A stretch of DNA of 64,000 nt from the NCBI RefSeq assembly GCF_001879715.1, contig NZ_MNBW01000012.1, positions 82,795 to 146,794 on the forward strand. The letters are read 5' to 3'. Below the pieces are notes generated by a model. That model saw nothing but the letters and a program-made list of their open reading frames with translations, had not been told where the DNA came from and searched no databases. Source of the stretch: Nioella nitratireducens (GTDB lineage: Bacteria; Pseudomonadota; Alphaproteobacteria; Rhodobacterales; Rhodobacteraceae). Below are positions 1 through 8,956 of this stretch, piece after piece (the stretch's first letter is position 1; the number at the start of each line of letters is the position of its first letter). The position numbers and the translations under genes were made by a program.

Positions 1-48
1 ATCGGCCAGGACATGGGCGCAGGTCAGGGCAATCAGGGTCTCTGTCAC
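1..48 (-). CDS. DUF3307 family membrane protein, N-terminal fragment
   Basis: Only the first 16 codons lie in the window; the gene runs off the left edge. The translation from a GTG start (46-48) reads VTETLIALTCAHVLAD. The hydrophobic stretch ending in H-x-L-A-D is how DUF3307 proteins begin. The GTG overlaps the TGA stop of the upstream satD-like gene as GTGA, so the two are translationally coupled. SatD/DUF3307 pairs are common in Proteobacteria, which supports the call. The function of DUF3307 is unknown; it is predicted to be an integral membrane protein. Confidence 0.6.
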   Translation of the reverse strand, partial: MTETLIALTCAHVLAD

Positions 49-689
49 GGGGCAGCCCCGGCCTGTTCCCAAGCCTCAACCGCCCGCCGCAGGCTTTGCG
101 CGCCCGCGCCCTTGAGCCGCGCATGGACGGCCTGTGTCGAGATATGGAGGGTTTCGGCAATGGATTTGAGCGTCGGCGCTGTTGGCGACAGGAAATAGGC
201 TGCGGCCTCGGCCTGTTCCACGGTCCAGCGCGTCACCCGGTCTTCCACAAGCGCCAGCACGGCGTGATGCAAGGGGGTGACACCCTTTCCGACAATGGCG
301 AAAACCTGCGCCTTGTCCATGTTATCCAAGGCCCGCCCCGAGGCCACAAGGGCCGGTCCTGACGCGTCGGACAGGTCGTCCCCGGTCACCGGGTCAAGCG
401 GCCCCAATCCGATGGCGATACGAGAGATCGGACCGTCCTCGTCTTGGCGCAGGACGGCGTGCACACAGATCAGCGCGCGCAACGCCCATGCAGGGCGGTC
501 AACAACGAATTGCCAGCCGTCACCGCGAAACCGCGTGAAATGGCCGGCGTTGTTGCCGGGCCAGCCAGTGGTGATGGCCGCCATGCTGCTGATGCGCCCT
601 ATAGCCTTGTTTGTCAGGCTGGCCCCGGCAGCGGTCGACTGCACGAGATCGCCGGTCAACACGGCTATTTGGGAGCGTTCATCCGTCAT
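45..689 (-). CDS. SatD-like regulatory protein with C-terminal helix-turn-helix
   Basis: 214 aa. The N-terminus (about residues 7-20, AVLTGDLVQSTAAG) matches the start of SatD-family proteins, where a GD-x-V/x-S motif opens a nucleotide-cyclase-like fold. The segment around residues 50-60 (FRGDGWQ) is the second family signature. The last 45 residues (SPTAPTLKSIAETLHISTQAVHARLKGAG) look like a helix-turn-helix. SatD was named from the Streptococcus mutans sat operon; its biochemical role is unsettled. Two dyads lie just upstream (692-711 and 721-740), which suggests autoregulation. The stop overlaps the start of the DUF3307 gene. I am fairly sure of the family and unsure of the function. Confidence 0.65.
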   Translation of the reverse strand: MTDERSQIAVLTGDLVQSTAAGASLTNKAIGRISSMAAITTGWPGNNAGHFTRFRGDGWQFVVDRPAWALRALICVHAVLRQDEDGPISRIAIGLGPLDPVTGDDLSDASGPALVASGRALDNMDKAQVFAIVGKGVTPLHHAVLALVEDRVTRWTVEQAEAAAYFLSPTAPTLKSIAETLHISTQAVHARLKGAGAQSLRRAVEAWEQAGAAP

Positions 690-691
690 TC

Positions 692-740
692 ATCAAGTCA
701 TATAACTTGATTTCCAAAAAATCAAGTCTTTAAGCTTGAT
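692..740 (-). promoter_or_regulatory. Two AT-rich operator-like dyads upstream of satD
   Basis: Dyad 1 (692-711) is a perfect inverted repeat, ATCAAGT, 6-nt spacer, ACTTGAT. Dyad 2 (721-740) has the same outer arms, ATCAAG and CTTGAT, with an 8-nt spacer. Their centres are 29 bp apart, close to three helical turns, and the first begins 3 bp upstream of the satD ATG. The AT-rich sequence stands out in a GC-rich genome. This layout fits cooperative repressor binding, probably by the SatD-like protein through its own helix-turn-helix; that assignment is inference. Confidence 0.6.
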
Positions 741-743
741 TTT

Positions 744-1097
744 CTACATGAATCCGAGTTCCAGCCGGGCCTCGTCCGACATCATTTCCATTCCCCAAGG
801 CGGGTCCCAGGTGATTTCGACATTCACACTCTTCACCCCGTCCAGAGGCCCGACCGCATCGGCCAGCCATCCGGGCATTTCGCCCGCGACCGGACATCCG
901 GGTGCGGTCAGGGTCATGGTGATCTCGACCTCGTTCTCAGTGCTGATCTCGACCGTGTAAACCAATCCCAGATCATAAATATTCACTGGAATTTCAGGGT
1001 CATAGACCGTGCGGCATGCCTCGATCACCGAGTCGTATAGCGGGTGGTCGGTGGTGGACGGTTTGATGAGCGGGGCGCCCTCTAGCTGCTCTTGCAT
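744..1097 (-). CDS. sufT: SufT/MIP18-type Fe-S cluster assembly protein (DUF59)
   Basis: 117 aa, the usual length for stand-alone SufT. DUF59 landmarks are visible: YDPEIPVNIYDLGLVY (about residues 32-47), then TMTLTAPGCPVAGEMPGW with the conserved Cys in T-x-PGCP, and the C-terminal TWDPPW. SufT-like proteins act in cytosolic Fe-S cluster maturation, probably helping transfer to apoproteins. The gene sits alone, with no sufBCDS in the window. The ATG at 1095-1097 is the only good start. It is transcribed toward satD, about 50 bp from that gene's operator region. Confidence 0.85.
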   Translation of the reverse strand: MQEQLEGAPLIKPSTTDHPLYDSVIEACRTVYDPEIPVNIYDLGLVYTVEISTENEVEITMTLTAPGCPVAGEMPGWLADAVGPLDGVKSVNVEITWDPPWGMEMMSDEARLELGFM

Positions 1098-1194
1098 CTC
1101 GTGCCTTCCGGCTGGGTAAACCTATTGTTGAGAAAAGATATAAGGAAAGCATGGCCCGAGGTCCAGAGGGGGGCGAAAAACGGTGTTGCCGCCC

Positions 1195-1226
1195 GTGCAC
1201 CCCCTGTGCACCCCCTGTGCACCCCT
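1195..1226. repeat. Three-copy 11-bp tandem repeat (GTGCACCCCCT)
   Basis: GTGCACCCCCT occurs twice perfectly (1195-1205, 1206-1216), followed by a third copy one base shorter (1217-1226). It lies between sufT and the 3' end of the rimK-type gene, upstream of sufT. GTGCAC is itself palindromic. No function is evident; it may be a minisatellite. Confidence 0.75.
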
Positions 1227-1263
1227 CGTACAGACGCGGCGCGGGTTCCGAATTCCCGGCCCC

Positions 1264-1324
1264 CCTTCTTCTTGGCAAAAATACTCCGGGGGAGTCGCCG
1301 GAAGGCGACGGGGGCAGCGCCCCC
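1264..1324 (-). terminator. Compound terminator repeat, copy 1 (downstream of the rimK-type gene)
   Basis: Read on the minus strand it contains three parts in tandem. First is a GGGGGC/GCCCCC hairpin (1310-1324). Second is GTCGCC/GGCGAC with a short loop (1294-1309). Third is ACTCC-N3-GGAGT followed by ATTTTT (1277-1295), a textbook intrinsic terminator. A conserved tail GCCAAGAAGAAGG (1264-1276) follows the T-run. It lies about 85 bp past the stop of the rimK-type gene. The same terminator and tail recur at 15079-15109. Confidence 0.85.
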
Positions 1325-1379
1325 ACCCGCGGCCCGGTCACGGGCCGCGCCGGTCGGCGCGCGAAAGCGCGTCGATCCC

Positions 1380-2774
1380 TTAGCTGCTCTTGCGCTTGCG
1401 GGCAGGGGTCGGGCGCACTTTTTTTTCGATCGCGTCGAACAGGTGGGCGGCGATGTTCTTGCCGGTGGCCTTTTCGATTCCCTCGAAGCCGGGCGAGCTG
1501 TTGACCTCCAGCACTTTCGGTCCGTCCGCCCCGCGCAGCAGGTCGACCCCGGCCAGCCCCAGCCCAAAGACCTTGGCCGCGCGCAGCGCCGCCTCGCGTT
1601 CTTCGCGGGTGATGCGGACCGCCGCGGCGGTGCCGCCCTGGTGCAGGTTCGAGCGGAAATCATCCCCCGCCGCGCTGCGTTTCATCGCGGCCACCACCTT
1701 GCCGTCGATCACGAGGCAGCGAATATCCTCGCCCGCCGCTTCCTTGACGAAATCCTGCACCAGGAAATTGGCCTTCAGCCCGCGAAAGGCGTCGATCACC
1801 GATTGCGCGGCCTTCTTGGTTTCGGCCAGCACCACGCCTTTGCCTTGGGTACTTTCCAACAGTTTCACGATCAGCGGGGCGGTGCCGACAAGGCCGATCA
1901 GGTTGCCGGTATCCTTCGGCGAGGCCGCGAAGGCGGTGCGCGGCATCCCGATCTTGTGGCGCGCCAGCAATTGATGGGCGTGCAGCTTGTCGCGGCTGGC
2001 GGTGATGCCGACGCTGCCATTCACGCAATGGGTGCCGAGCGTTTCGAACTGGCGCAGCACCGCGGTGCCATAGGCGGTGACCGAGGCACCGATGCGCGGG
2101 ATCACGGCGTCGTAGCGGGGCAGGCGGGCGCCGTCATAATGCACTTCGGGGGCCAGCGCGTTGATCGCCATGTAGCAGCGGGTGGTGTCGATCACCTCGA
2201 TGGAATGGCCGCGCTCTTCGCCCTCGTCCACCAGCCGCCGGGTAGAATAGTTGTTTTCGCGGCTCATGACGGCGATGCGCAACGCGCGTTTCGGCGCGGC
2301 CTGCTTGACCACCGCCGAATGGTAAACGTCATAGGACAGGTCAGGCTGGCAAAAGCTTTCGGACGGGCTGATGACCCAATCCGGCTGCACCGCCTGTCGG
2401 CCCAGCAACATGCGATAGGCCATGGTGGTGCGATCGGTGAGTGTCACCTCGACCGGCACGCGGGTGTCGCCCATGGCCAGGTCGGTCTCGATCACGTAGC
2501 GCCACTCGGTTTCGCCATTGGACGAGGTCACCTCGCGCCGGTCCTTGATCGCGGCGGAACAGGCGATGGTGATGTCGGTGCGCCCCGGCACGGGGTGGAC
2601 CGCGAACCGCACCTTTGGGCGGCTGACAGGGCCGAAGGTTTCGATGTCGAAGGCATGAAGCGCCGAGGTTTTCGCCCCGGTATCCACCTTAACCTTGATC
2701 GCAGGCAGGCCAAGACCCGGCAACGCGACCCATTCTTCCCACCCCAGGCGAACCGTCTCGTTCGTGGCGTCCAT
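1380..2774 (-). CDS. rimK: Aspartyl-protease-like/RimK ATP-grasp ligase fusion
   Basis: 464 aa. Residues about 8-150 form a retropepsin-like (RimB, so-called ATP-dependent zinc protease) domain with the signature [11 protein letters not shown] at residues 30-40. Residues about 165-455 are an ATP-grasp domain of the RimK type: the N-terminal lobe starts [18 protein letters not shown], and the ligase core carries [29 protein letters not shown] and [12 protein letters not shown]. RimK enzymes add glutamates to the C-terminus of ribosomal protein S6 or act on related peptides; here ligase and protease-like domain are one polypeptide. The chosen ATG (2772-2774) has a GGGAGGT ribosome site 7 nt upstream; an upstream in-frame start lacks one. 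It diverges from tgt. Confidence 0.85.
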   Translation of the reverse strand: MDATNETVRLGWEEWVALPGLGLPAIKVKVDTGAKTSALHAFDIETFGPVSRPKVRFAVHPVPGRTDITIACSAAIKDRREVTSSNGETEWRYVIETDLAMGDTRVPVEVTLTDRTTMAYRMLLGRQAVQPDWVISPSESFCQPDLSYDVYHSAVVKQAAPKRALRIAVMSRENNYSTRRLVDEGEERGHSIEVIDTTRCYMAINALAPEVHYDGARLPRYDAVIPRIGASVTAYGTAVLRQFETLGTHCVNGSVGITASRDKLHAHQLLARHKIGMPRTAFAASPKDTGNLIGLVGTAPLIVKLLESTQGKGVVLAETKKAAQSVIDAFRGLKANFLVQDFVKEAAGEDIRCLVIDGKVVAAMKRSAAGDDFRSNLHQGGTAAAVRITREEREAALRAAKVFGLGLAGVDLLRGADGPKVLEVNSSPGFEGIEKATGKNIAAHLFDAIEKKVRPTPARKRKSS

Positions 2775-2803
2775 GTCGTGACCTCCCTTGGCTTTTCCAG
2801 TGA

Positions 2804-3976
<1,173 letters not shown>

Positions 3977-4030
3977 TCAGCCCAGGACCGAGATCCAGGA
4001 CCAATCCTTGCGGCGTTCCAATCCCCCTGA

Positions 4031-4068
4031 CCCTGTGTGCTGCCCTGTGCGCTGACCCTGTGCGCTGA
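4031..4068. repeat. Three-copy 12-13-bp tandem repeat (CCCTGTGCGCTGA type)
   Basis: Units CCCTGTGTGCTG (4031-4042), CCCTGTGCGCTGA (4043-4055) and CCCTGTGCGCTGA (4056-4068) follow tgt. Like the repeat at 1195 it is built on a CCCTGTG core between genes. No hairpin or ORF is associated with it. Confidence 0.7.
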
Positions 4069-4158
4069 CGACTGCGCCCCGAAAACACTGTGTTTATTGC
4101 GTGCCGCTTGGTGCTTGCGCCGGTCGCGTGGTAGCAACGGGGGGTGACAGCACTGGGA

Positions 4159-5721
4159 ATGGGGGCCGTGGTGTCGAAATATACTGCTCAAGCCGGGTTT
4201 TCTTCCCGCAGCGACTGGCTGCTGCCGGGGCTGTCGATCCTGCTTGCAGGGCTGCTATACCTGCTGACATGGCCGCAGAATTTCACCGAAGCTGAGGACG
4301 CGGTGTATTACGTCGATCGCGTCGCGGGGGCGGTGCCGCAATGGCACCCCAACCACCTGTTCTACGAGCCGCTGATGCTGGCCCTGACCCGGATCGCGCA
4401 AGGCACGGGGCTGCCGGTGTCGGCGCTTGGGGTGATGCAACTGGCCAGCCTCGCCGCCGCGCTGTGGACGTTGGCGCTGGTGTGGCGGGTCGCGCGGCTG
4501 GCCGGGGGCGGCTTGTGGGCCATGTCGGCCTCGGTCTGGCTGCTGGCGGGGTGCTTTGCCTTTTGGCTCTACGCGATGATGCCCGACACTTACCTGCTGC
4601 CCTTGCCCTTCGTGCTGGCCAGTGTGGTGGCGCTCTGGCAGGCGGGCTGGCGGCATGGGGGCGCGCAAGCGGCGGTCTATGCGGCGCTGCTGGCGGGGCT
4701 GGCGACGCTTTTGCATCAAAGCCATGTGTTTCTGGCCCCGCTGGCGCTGGCGATCCTGCTGGCGCGGCGGCACTGGGGTGGGGCGTTGGCCTATCTGGCG
4801 GTTTTCGGCGGGCTGGTGGGGGCCGGGTATCTCTGGGCCGGGTGGCTGTTGCTTGGCCATCACAGCCTGCCCGAATTGATCACATGGGCCAAGGGCTATG
4901 CCGCCGACGGGCTGTGGACGCCGCTGTCGGTTCTGGCGCCGGTCAAGGCGTTGATCGGTCTGGGCACCGCGATCTGGTCGAGCCTGTTCCTGTTCGCCAT
5001 CCCCGAGGCGACGGCCCGGATCGAGACGGTGTTTCCGGGGCGGATGCTGCTGGAGGAGGCCCATTTCGCCGCGACCGGGCTGGCCGCGGGGCCGCTGGCG
5101 CTCGGGGTTTTGACGGCGGTCAGCGTGCTGTCCATTCTGGGGCTATTGTTTTTGGCCCTCGGATCCGGCGCGGGCCGGGTGCGCCTGCCGGGTATGCGGG
5201 GCCTTCTGGCGTGGCATGGGCTGGTCTATGCGCTGGTCGTTACGATCTGGGAGCCGACGAACAAGGAATTCTGGATCGCCGTCCTGCCGTTCCTTGCGCT
5301 GTCGCTGGTGCTGCATCTGGATGACAGCCGCCCGGTGGTGCGCCGGGCCATGGTGGTTGCGGTGGTCACGCTGTGGCTGGCCAATGGCCTGGGCGCGATG
5401 CTGGGCATGGCACGGGCCGAGAGCGATTATTGGCGGGTCATGCAGGCCGACCTGCTGGACCAGGTGGGTGCGGGCGACGTGGTGGTCGATACGTGCGGGT
5501 ATATCTGCACCGGCTACCTGCTGGCGTTTTCGCCTGCCGAATTGCTGCCCGCCGAGGCGGTTTCCGAGGCGGCCGAGACCGGCCCCGGTCGCATCATCGT
5601 GACCGGGCGGGCCCGCGCGGCGCTGGACGACGCCCCCGTTGCGGGGTGGTCCGAGATCTCTGCCGGGTTGCAAGCGCTGCCCCATCATGCGGCATTGCCA
5701 CTCTACGAGATGTCACGTTAA
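4159..5721 (+). CDS. Polytopic membrane protein, GT-C glycosyltransferase-like
   Basis: 520 aa. Around ten strongly hydrophobic segments follow one another from residue 20 to about 400, and a soluble tail of about 100 residues ends the protein. The first extracytoplasmic loop contains the acidic pair in TEAEDAVYYVDRV, the position at which GT-C enzymes (PMT/ArnT-like, using polyprenyl-phosphate sugars) keep a catalytic acid, followed by WHPNHLFYEPL. I recognise the architecture but no specific family, so this could be a lipid-linked sugar transferase or an uncharacterised membrane protein. A GTG at 4144 is an alternative start. It stands alone between tgt and lon, with no neighbour pointing to a substrate. 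Confidence 0.5.
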   Translation: MGAVVSKYTAQAGFSSRSDWLLPGLSILLAGLLYLLTWPQNFTEAEDAVYYVDRVAGAVPQWHPNHLFYEPLMLALTRIAQGTGLPVSALGVMQLASLAAALWTLALVWRVARLAGGGLWAMSASVWLLAGCFAFWLYAMMPDTYLLPLPFVLASVVALWQAGWRHGGAQAAVYAALLAGLATLLHQSHVFLAPLALAILLARRHWGGALAYLAVFGGLVGAGYLWAGWLLLGHHSLPELITWAKGYAADGLWTPLSVLAPVKALIGLGTAIWSSLFLFAIPEATARIETVFPGRMLLEEAHFAATGLAAGPLALGVLTAVSVLSILGLLFLALGSGAGRVRLPGMRGLLAWHGLVYALVVTIWEPTNKEFWIAVLPFLALSLVLHLDDSRPVVRRAMVVAVVTLWLANGLGAMLGMARAESDYWRVMQADLLDQVGAGDVVVDTCGYICTGYLLAFSPAELLPAEAVSEAAETGPGRIIVTGRARAALDDAPVAGWSEISAGLQALPHHAALPLYEMSR

Positions 5722-5820
5722 CGCATCCGTCATATTCCGTTCACTTTCGGCCCCATCGCCGCTTGCCCCCACCGGCGTGCAAGTGCAGACTGCCGCAAAC
5801 CCAAGCGGAGGTGGCGCAGG

Positions 5821-5849
5821 TTGAAATCGGGCCATGGGTGCCCCAATTA
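5821..5849 (+). promoter_or_regulatory. Sigma-32 (RpoH)-type promoter for lon
   Basis: TTGAAA (5821-5826), a 14-bp spacer and CCCCAATTA (5841-5849) closely follow the heat-shock consensus CTTGAAA-N11/16-CCCCATNT. Initiation would fall near 5857, leaving a leader of about 70 nt before the lon ATG. Lon is a classical RpoH-regulon member. Assigned by eye. Confidence 0.6.
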
Positions 5850-5929
5850 ACCTTATCCCACCCGGAGAGGGCCAAAGGGTTGCCGCCATGCGGGATCCGC
5901 GCCCTCTTGCCAAGAACAAGGAAGGCGAC

Positions 5930-8335
5930 ATGCCAGAGCATACCACCACCTATCCTGTCCTCCCCCTGCGCGACGTTGTCGTGTTTCCGCACATGATCGT
6001 GCCGCTCTTCGTGGGCCGCGAAAAATCTGTGCGCGCGCTGGAAGAGGTGATGCAGGATGACAGGCAAATCCTGTTGTCGAGCCAGATTGACCCGGCCGAG
6101 GACGATCCCGACACCGATGGCATCTACCGCACCGGCGTTCTTGCCAACGTGTTGCAATTGCTGAAACTTCCCGACGGCACCGTGAAGGTGCTGGTCGAAG
6201 GCAAATCGCGCGTGGCGATCACAGGCTTTCTGGAGAACCCCGAATTTTTCGAGGCCAGCGCCGAGGATATCGAGGAAATCGAGGGCGATGCGGACGCGAT
6301 CAAGGCGCTGCTCGTCTCGGTCGCCGAAGAGTTCGAGCGCTATGCCAAGGTGCGCAAGAACATCCCCGAAGAGGCACTGACCAGTGTCGCGGAATCCAAT
6401 GAGCCCGAGAAACTGGCCGACCTTGTCGCCGGTCATCTGGGCATCGACGTCGCGCAAAAGCAGGAGCTTTTGGAAACTCTGGACGTGTCCGAGCGGCTGG
6501 AAAAGGTCTATGGTCTGATGCAGGGCGAAATGAGCGTCCTGAAGGTCGAGAAGAAGATCAAGACCCGCGTGAAATCGCAGATGGAGCGGACGCAGCGCGA
6601 ATATTACCTGAATGAGCAAATGAAGGCCATTCAGCGTGAACTTGGCGACGGCGAAGAGGGCGCCAACGAGGTGGCCGAGCTGGAAGAGCGCATCGCCGCG
6701 ACAAAGCTGTCCAAGGAAGCGCGCGAAAAGGCCGATGCCGAGGTCAAGAAACTCAAGTCGATGAGCCCGATGAGCGCCGAGGCCACCGTCGTGCGCAACT
6801 ATCTCGACTGGATGCTGTCGATCCCGTGGGGCACCAAGTCGCGCGTGAAAAAGGATCTGGGCCGCGCCGAGACGATCCTTGATGACGACCATTACGGTTT
6901 GGAAAAGGTCAAGGAACGCATCGTCGAATACCTCGCGGTGCAGCAGCGCTCGAAAAAGCTGAAGGGGCCGATCATGTGCCTCGTCGGCCCGCCGGGCGTG
7001 GGCAAAACCTCGCTTGGCAAATCCGTGGCCCGCGCCACGGGGCGCGAATTCATCCGCATTTCGCTTGGCGGTGTGCGCGATGAATCCGAAATCCGCGGCC
7101 ACCGTCGGACCTATATCGGGTCCATGCCGGGCAAGATCATCCAGGCGCTGAAAAAGGCGAAGACCACGAACCCGCTGATCCTGCTCGATGAAATCGACAA
7201 GATGGGGCAGGATTTCCGGGGCGATCCCGCGTCTGCGATGCTGGAGGTGCTGGACCCGGAACAGAACTCGACCTTTGTCGACCACTATCTTGAGGTGGAA
7301 TACGATCTGTCGAACGTGATGTTCCTGACCACGTCCAACAGCTACAACATGCCGGGGCCGCTGCTGGACCGGATGGAGATCATCCCGCTGGCGGGCTACA
7401 CCGAGGACGAAAAGCGCGAGATCGCCAAGCAGCACCTGCTGCCCAAGCAGATCAAGAACCACGGCCTGAAGGCGAAGGAGTTTTCGCTGACGGACGAGGC
7501 GTTGACCGACATCATCCGCTATTACACCCGCGAGGCGGGGGTGCGGAACCTTGAACGCGAGATCGCCAAGATCTGCCGCAAGGCGCTGACCAAGATCCTG
7601 CGAAAGGACACCGAGACCGTGACGGTGACGCCCGAAACGCTGGAGGATTTCCTTGGCGTCAAACGGTTCCGCTTCGGTCTGGCCGAGAAGGATGACCAGA
7701 TCGGCGTGGTGACCGGGCTGGCATGGACCAGCGTCGGGGGCGACCTGCTGTCGATCGAGGCGCTGCGCCTGCCGGGCAAGGGCCGGATGAAGACCACCGG
7801 AAAGCTTGGCGACGTGATGAAAGAGTCGATTGATGCGGCGTCCAGCTTCGTGCGCTCGATCGCGCCCGAGATCGGGGTCAAGCCGCCGAAATTCGACAAA
7901 ATCGACATCCACGTCCACGTCCCCGAAGGGGCGACCCCCAAGGATGGGCCAAGTGCCGGCGTAGCGATGGTGACCTCCATCGTCTCGGTCCTGACGCAAA
8001 TCCCGGTTCGCAAGGATATCGCCATGACCGGCGAAGTCACGCTGCGTGGACACGTTCTGCCGATCGGTGGGTTGAAGGAGAAACTGCTCGCGGCGCTACG
8101 CGGTGGCATCAAGACGGTGCTGATCCCGGACGAGAACGAGAAGGATCTGCCGGAAATCCCCGACAATGTGAAGGAAGGGTTGGAGATCATCCCGGTGGCG
8201 CATGTGCGCGACGTGCTGAAACACGCGCTGGTGCGCACGCCCGAGGCGATCGAATGGGATGAAGAAGCGGAAGAGGCCGCCGCCGCCGCCGCGGCCAAGG
8301 CCGCCGCCCCCGGGGCCGGTGCCACGGCGCACTGA
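5930..8335 (+). CDS. lon: Lon ATP-dependent protease
   Basis: 801 aa, standard LonA length. The N-terminal substrate-binding domain starts PVLPLRDVVVFPHMIVPLFVGREKS. The AAA+ module has Walker A GPPGVGKTS and Walker B LILLDEIDK. The protease domain contains the catalytic dyad Ser675 (DGPSAG) and Lys718 (GGLKEK). The ATG at 5930 has AAGGAAGG 5 nt upstream and begins M-P-E-H, as the family does; an in-frame ATG at 5834 would put the start inside the promoter. The C-terminus is a low-complexity Glu/Ala-rich tail. It degrades misfolded and regulatory proteins in the cytoplasm. An RpoH-type promoter lies upstream and a strong terminator downstream. Confidence 0.97.
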   Translation: MPEHTTTYPVLPLRDVVVFPHMIVPLFVGREKSVRALEEVMQDDRQILLSSQIDPAEDDPDTDGIYRTGVLANVLQLLKLPDGTVKVLVEGKSRVAITGFLENPEFFEASAEDIEEIEGDADAIKALLVSVAEEFERYAKVRKNIPEEALTSVAESNEPEKLADLVAGHLGIDVAQKQELLETLDVSERLEKVYGLMQGEMSVLKVEKKIKTRVKSQMERTQREYYLNEQMKAIQRELGDGEEGANEVAELEERIAATKLSKEAREKADAEVKKLKSMSPMSAEATVVRNYLDWMLSIPWGTKSRVKKDLGRAETILDDDHYGLEKVKERIVEYLAVQQRSKKLKGPIMCLVGPPGVGKTSLGKSVARATGREFIRISLGGVRDESEIRGHRRTYIGSMPGKIIQALKKAKTTNPLILLDEIDKMGQDFRGDPASAMLEVLDPEQNSTFVDHYLEVEYDLSNVMFLTTSNSYNMPGPLLDRMEIIPLAGYTEDEKREIAKQHLLPKQIKNHGLKAKEFSLTDEALTDIIRYYTREAGVRNLEREIAKICRKALTKILRKDTETVTVTPETLEDFLGVKRFRFGLAEKDDQIGVVTGLAWTSVGGDLLSIEALRLPGKGRMKTTGKLGDVMKESIDAASSFVRSIAPEIGVKPPKFDKIDIHVHVPEGATPKDGPSAGVAMVTSIVSVLTQIPVRKDIAMTGEVTLRGHVLPIGGLKEKLLAALRGGIKTVLIPDENEKDLPEIPDNVKEGLEIIPVAHVRDVLKHALVRTPEAIEWDEEAEEAAAAAAAKAAAPGAGATAH

Positions 8336-8362
8336 ACGCGGCACTGATCCGATCCAACAGAA

Positions 8363-8394
8363 AGAGGCCGCGGGGGTTTCCCTCGCGGCCTTTT
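8363..8394 (+). terminator. Intrinsic terminator after lon
   Basis: GGCCGCG (8366-8372) pairs with CGCGGCC (8384-8390), followed directly by TTTT. It begins about 30 bp after the lon stop. The AAGA before the stem makes it weakly bidirectional for the convergent small gene ending at 8459. Confidence 0.85.
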
Positions 8395-8458
8395 CAGTCG
8401 TGATGGTCAGATGCCGTCACGGATCGGCCAGCCAGACCGTGGTGGATGAAAAGGCTGG

Positions 8459-8671
8459 TTACGCCGGGGCGTACCCGCCATGGCCGGTCGAGACGAACAG
8501 CAGGAAGATCATCGTCAGGATCGGCACCAGAATCGATCCGTCCGCGGCACTGGCAGAGGCGTCCTGCGACACGATTTCGGGTGACATGGTCGCCGTGTTT
8601 TCTTGCGCGAAGGTGGCGGTTCCGACTGCCATGGCCAGAACCAAGGCCGCGCCCGTTAGTGTGCGTTTCAT
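8459..8671 (-). CDS. Small secreted/membrane-anchored protein of unknown function
   Basis: 70 aa. A clear signal peptide (MKRTLTGAALVLAMAVGTATFAQ, cut after A-F-A) is followed by a short acidic Ser/Ala segment and a single C-terminal hydrophobic helix (ILVPILTMIFLLFVST). The mature protein would be under 50 residues, probably anchored in the inner membrane. Similar signal-plus-short-helix proteins are common in Rhodobacteraceae, but I know no function. It is divergent from the deacetylase gene and shares a 285-bp intergenic region that holds a long-range 13-bp inverted repeat. Confidence 0.65.
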   Translation of the reverse strand: MKRTLTGAALVLAMAVGTATFAQENTATMSPEIVSQDASASAADGSILVPILTMIFLLFVSTGHGGYAPA

Positions 8672-8758
8672 AAGACTCCCCCTTTTTTGAGCCGCTGCTT
8701 GCCCCCAGTGGCAGGAATTTCAGCGGATTTGTACGATTAGGCAGTCTTTCCCAAACCG

Positions 8759-8861
8759 TTTTCCGTTGCAAGCCGGTGTGTCAATGCGGCGCCCGGTTGG
8801 CCCGGTTTGGGCCGCAATTTCGCCGGGTCCGCTGCATCTGACGCTCATTTGCAACGGAAAA
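8759..8861. repeat. Perfect 13-bp inverted repeat in a divergent promoter region
   Basis: TTTTCCGTTGCAA (8759-8771) and its exact reverse complement (8849-8861) flank 77 bp. They lie between the divergent starts of the small secreted protein gene (8671) and the polysaccharide deacetylase (8957). Each arm sits about 90-95 bp from the start codon it faces, so the layout is nearly symmetrical. It could be a pair of operators for one regulator or the ends of a miniature element; no target duplication is seen. Confidence 0.6.
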
Positions 8862-8956
8862 TTGCCAGAAGCCTCGGGCAATACTTGATTCGTGGTCGAT
8901 TCGGGGCATGCTGCTCTGCATTGGTCTAACGCGCCCTTTGCTGGGGATTATTGAAC

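Noticed and set aside
5741..8053. 770-codon open frame antisense to lon
   Set aside because: A His/Arg/Gln-rich shadow frame of lon with no recognisable domain or ribosome site.
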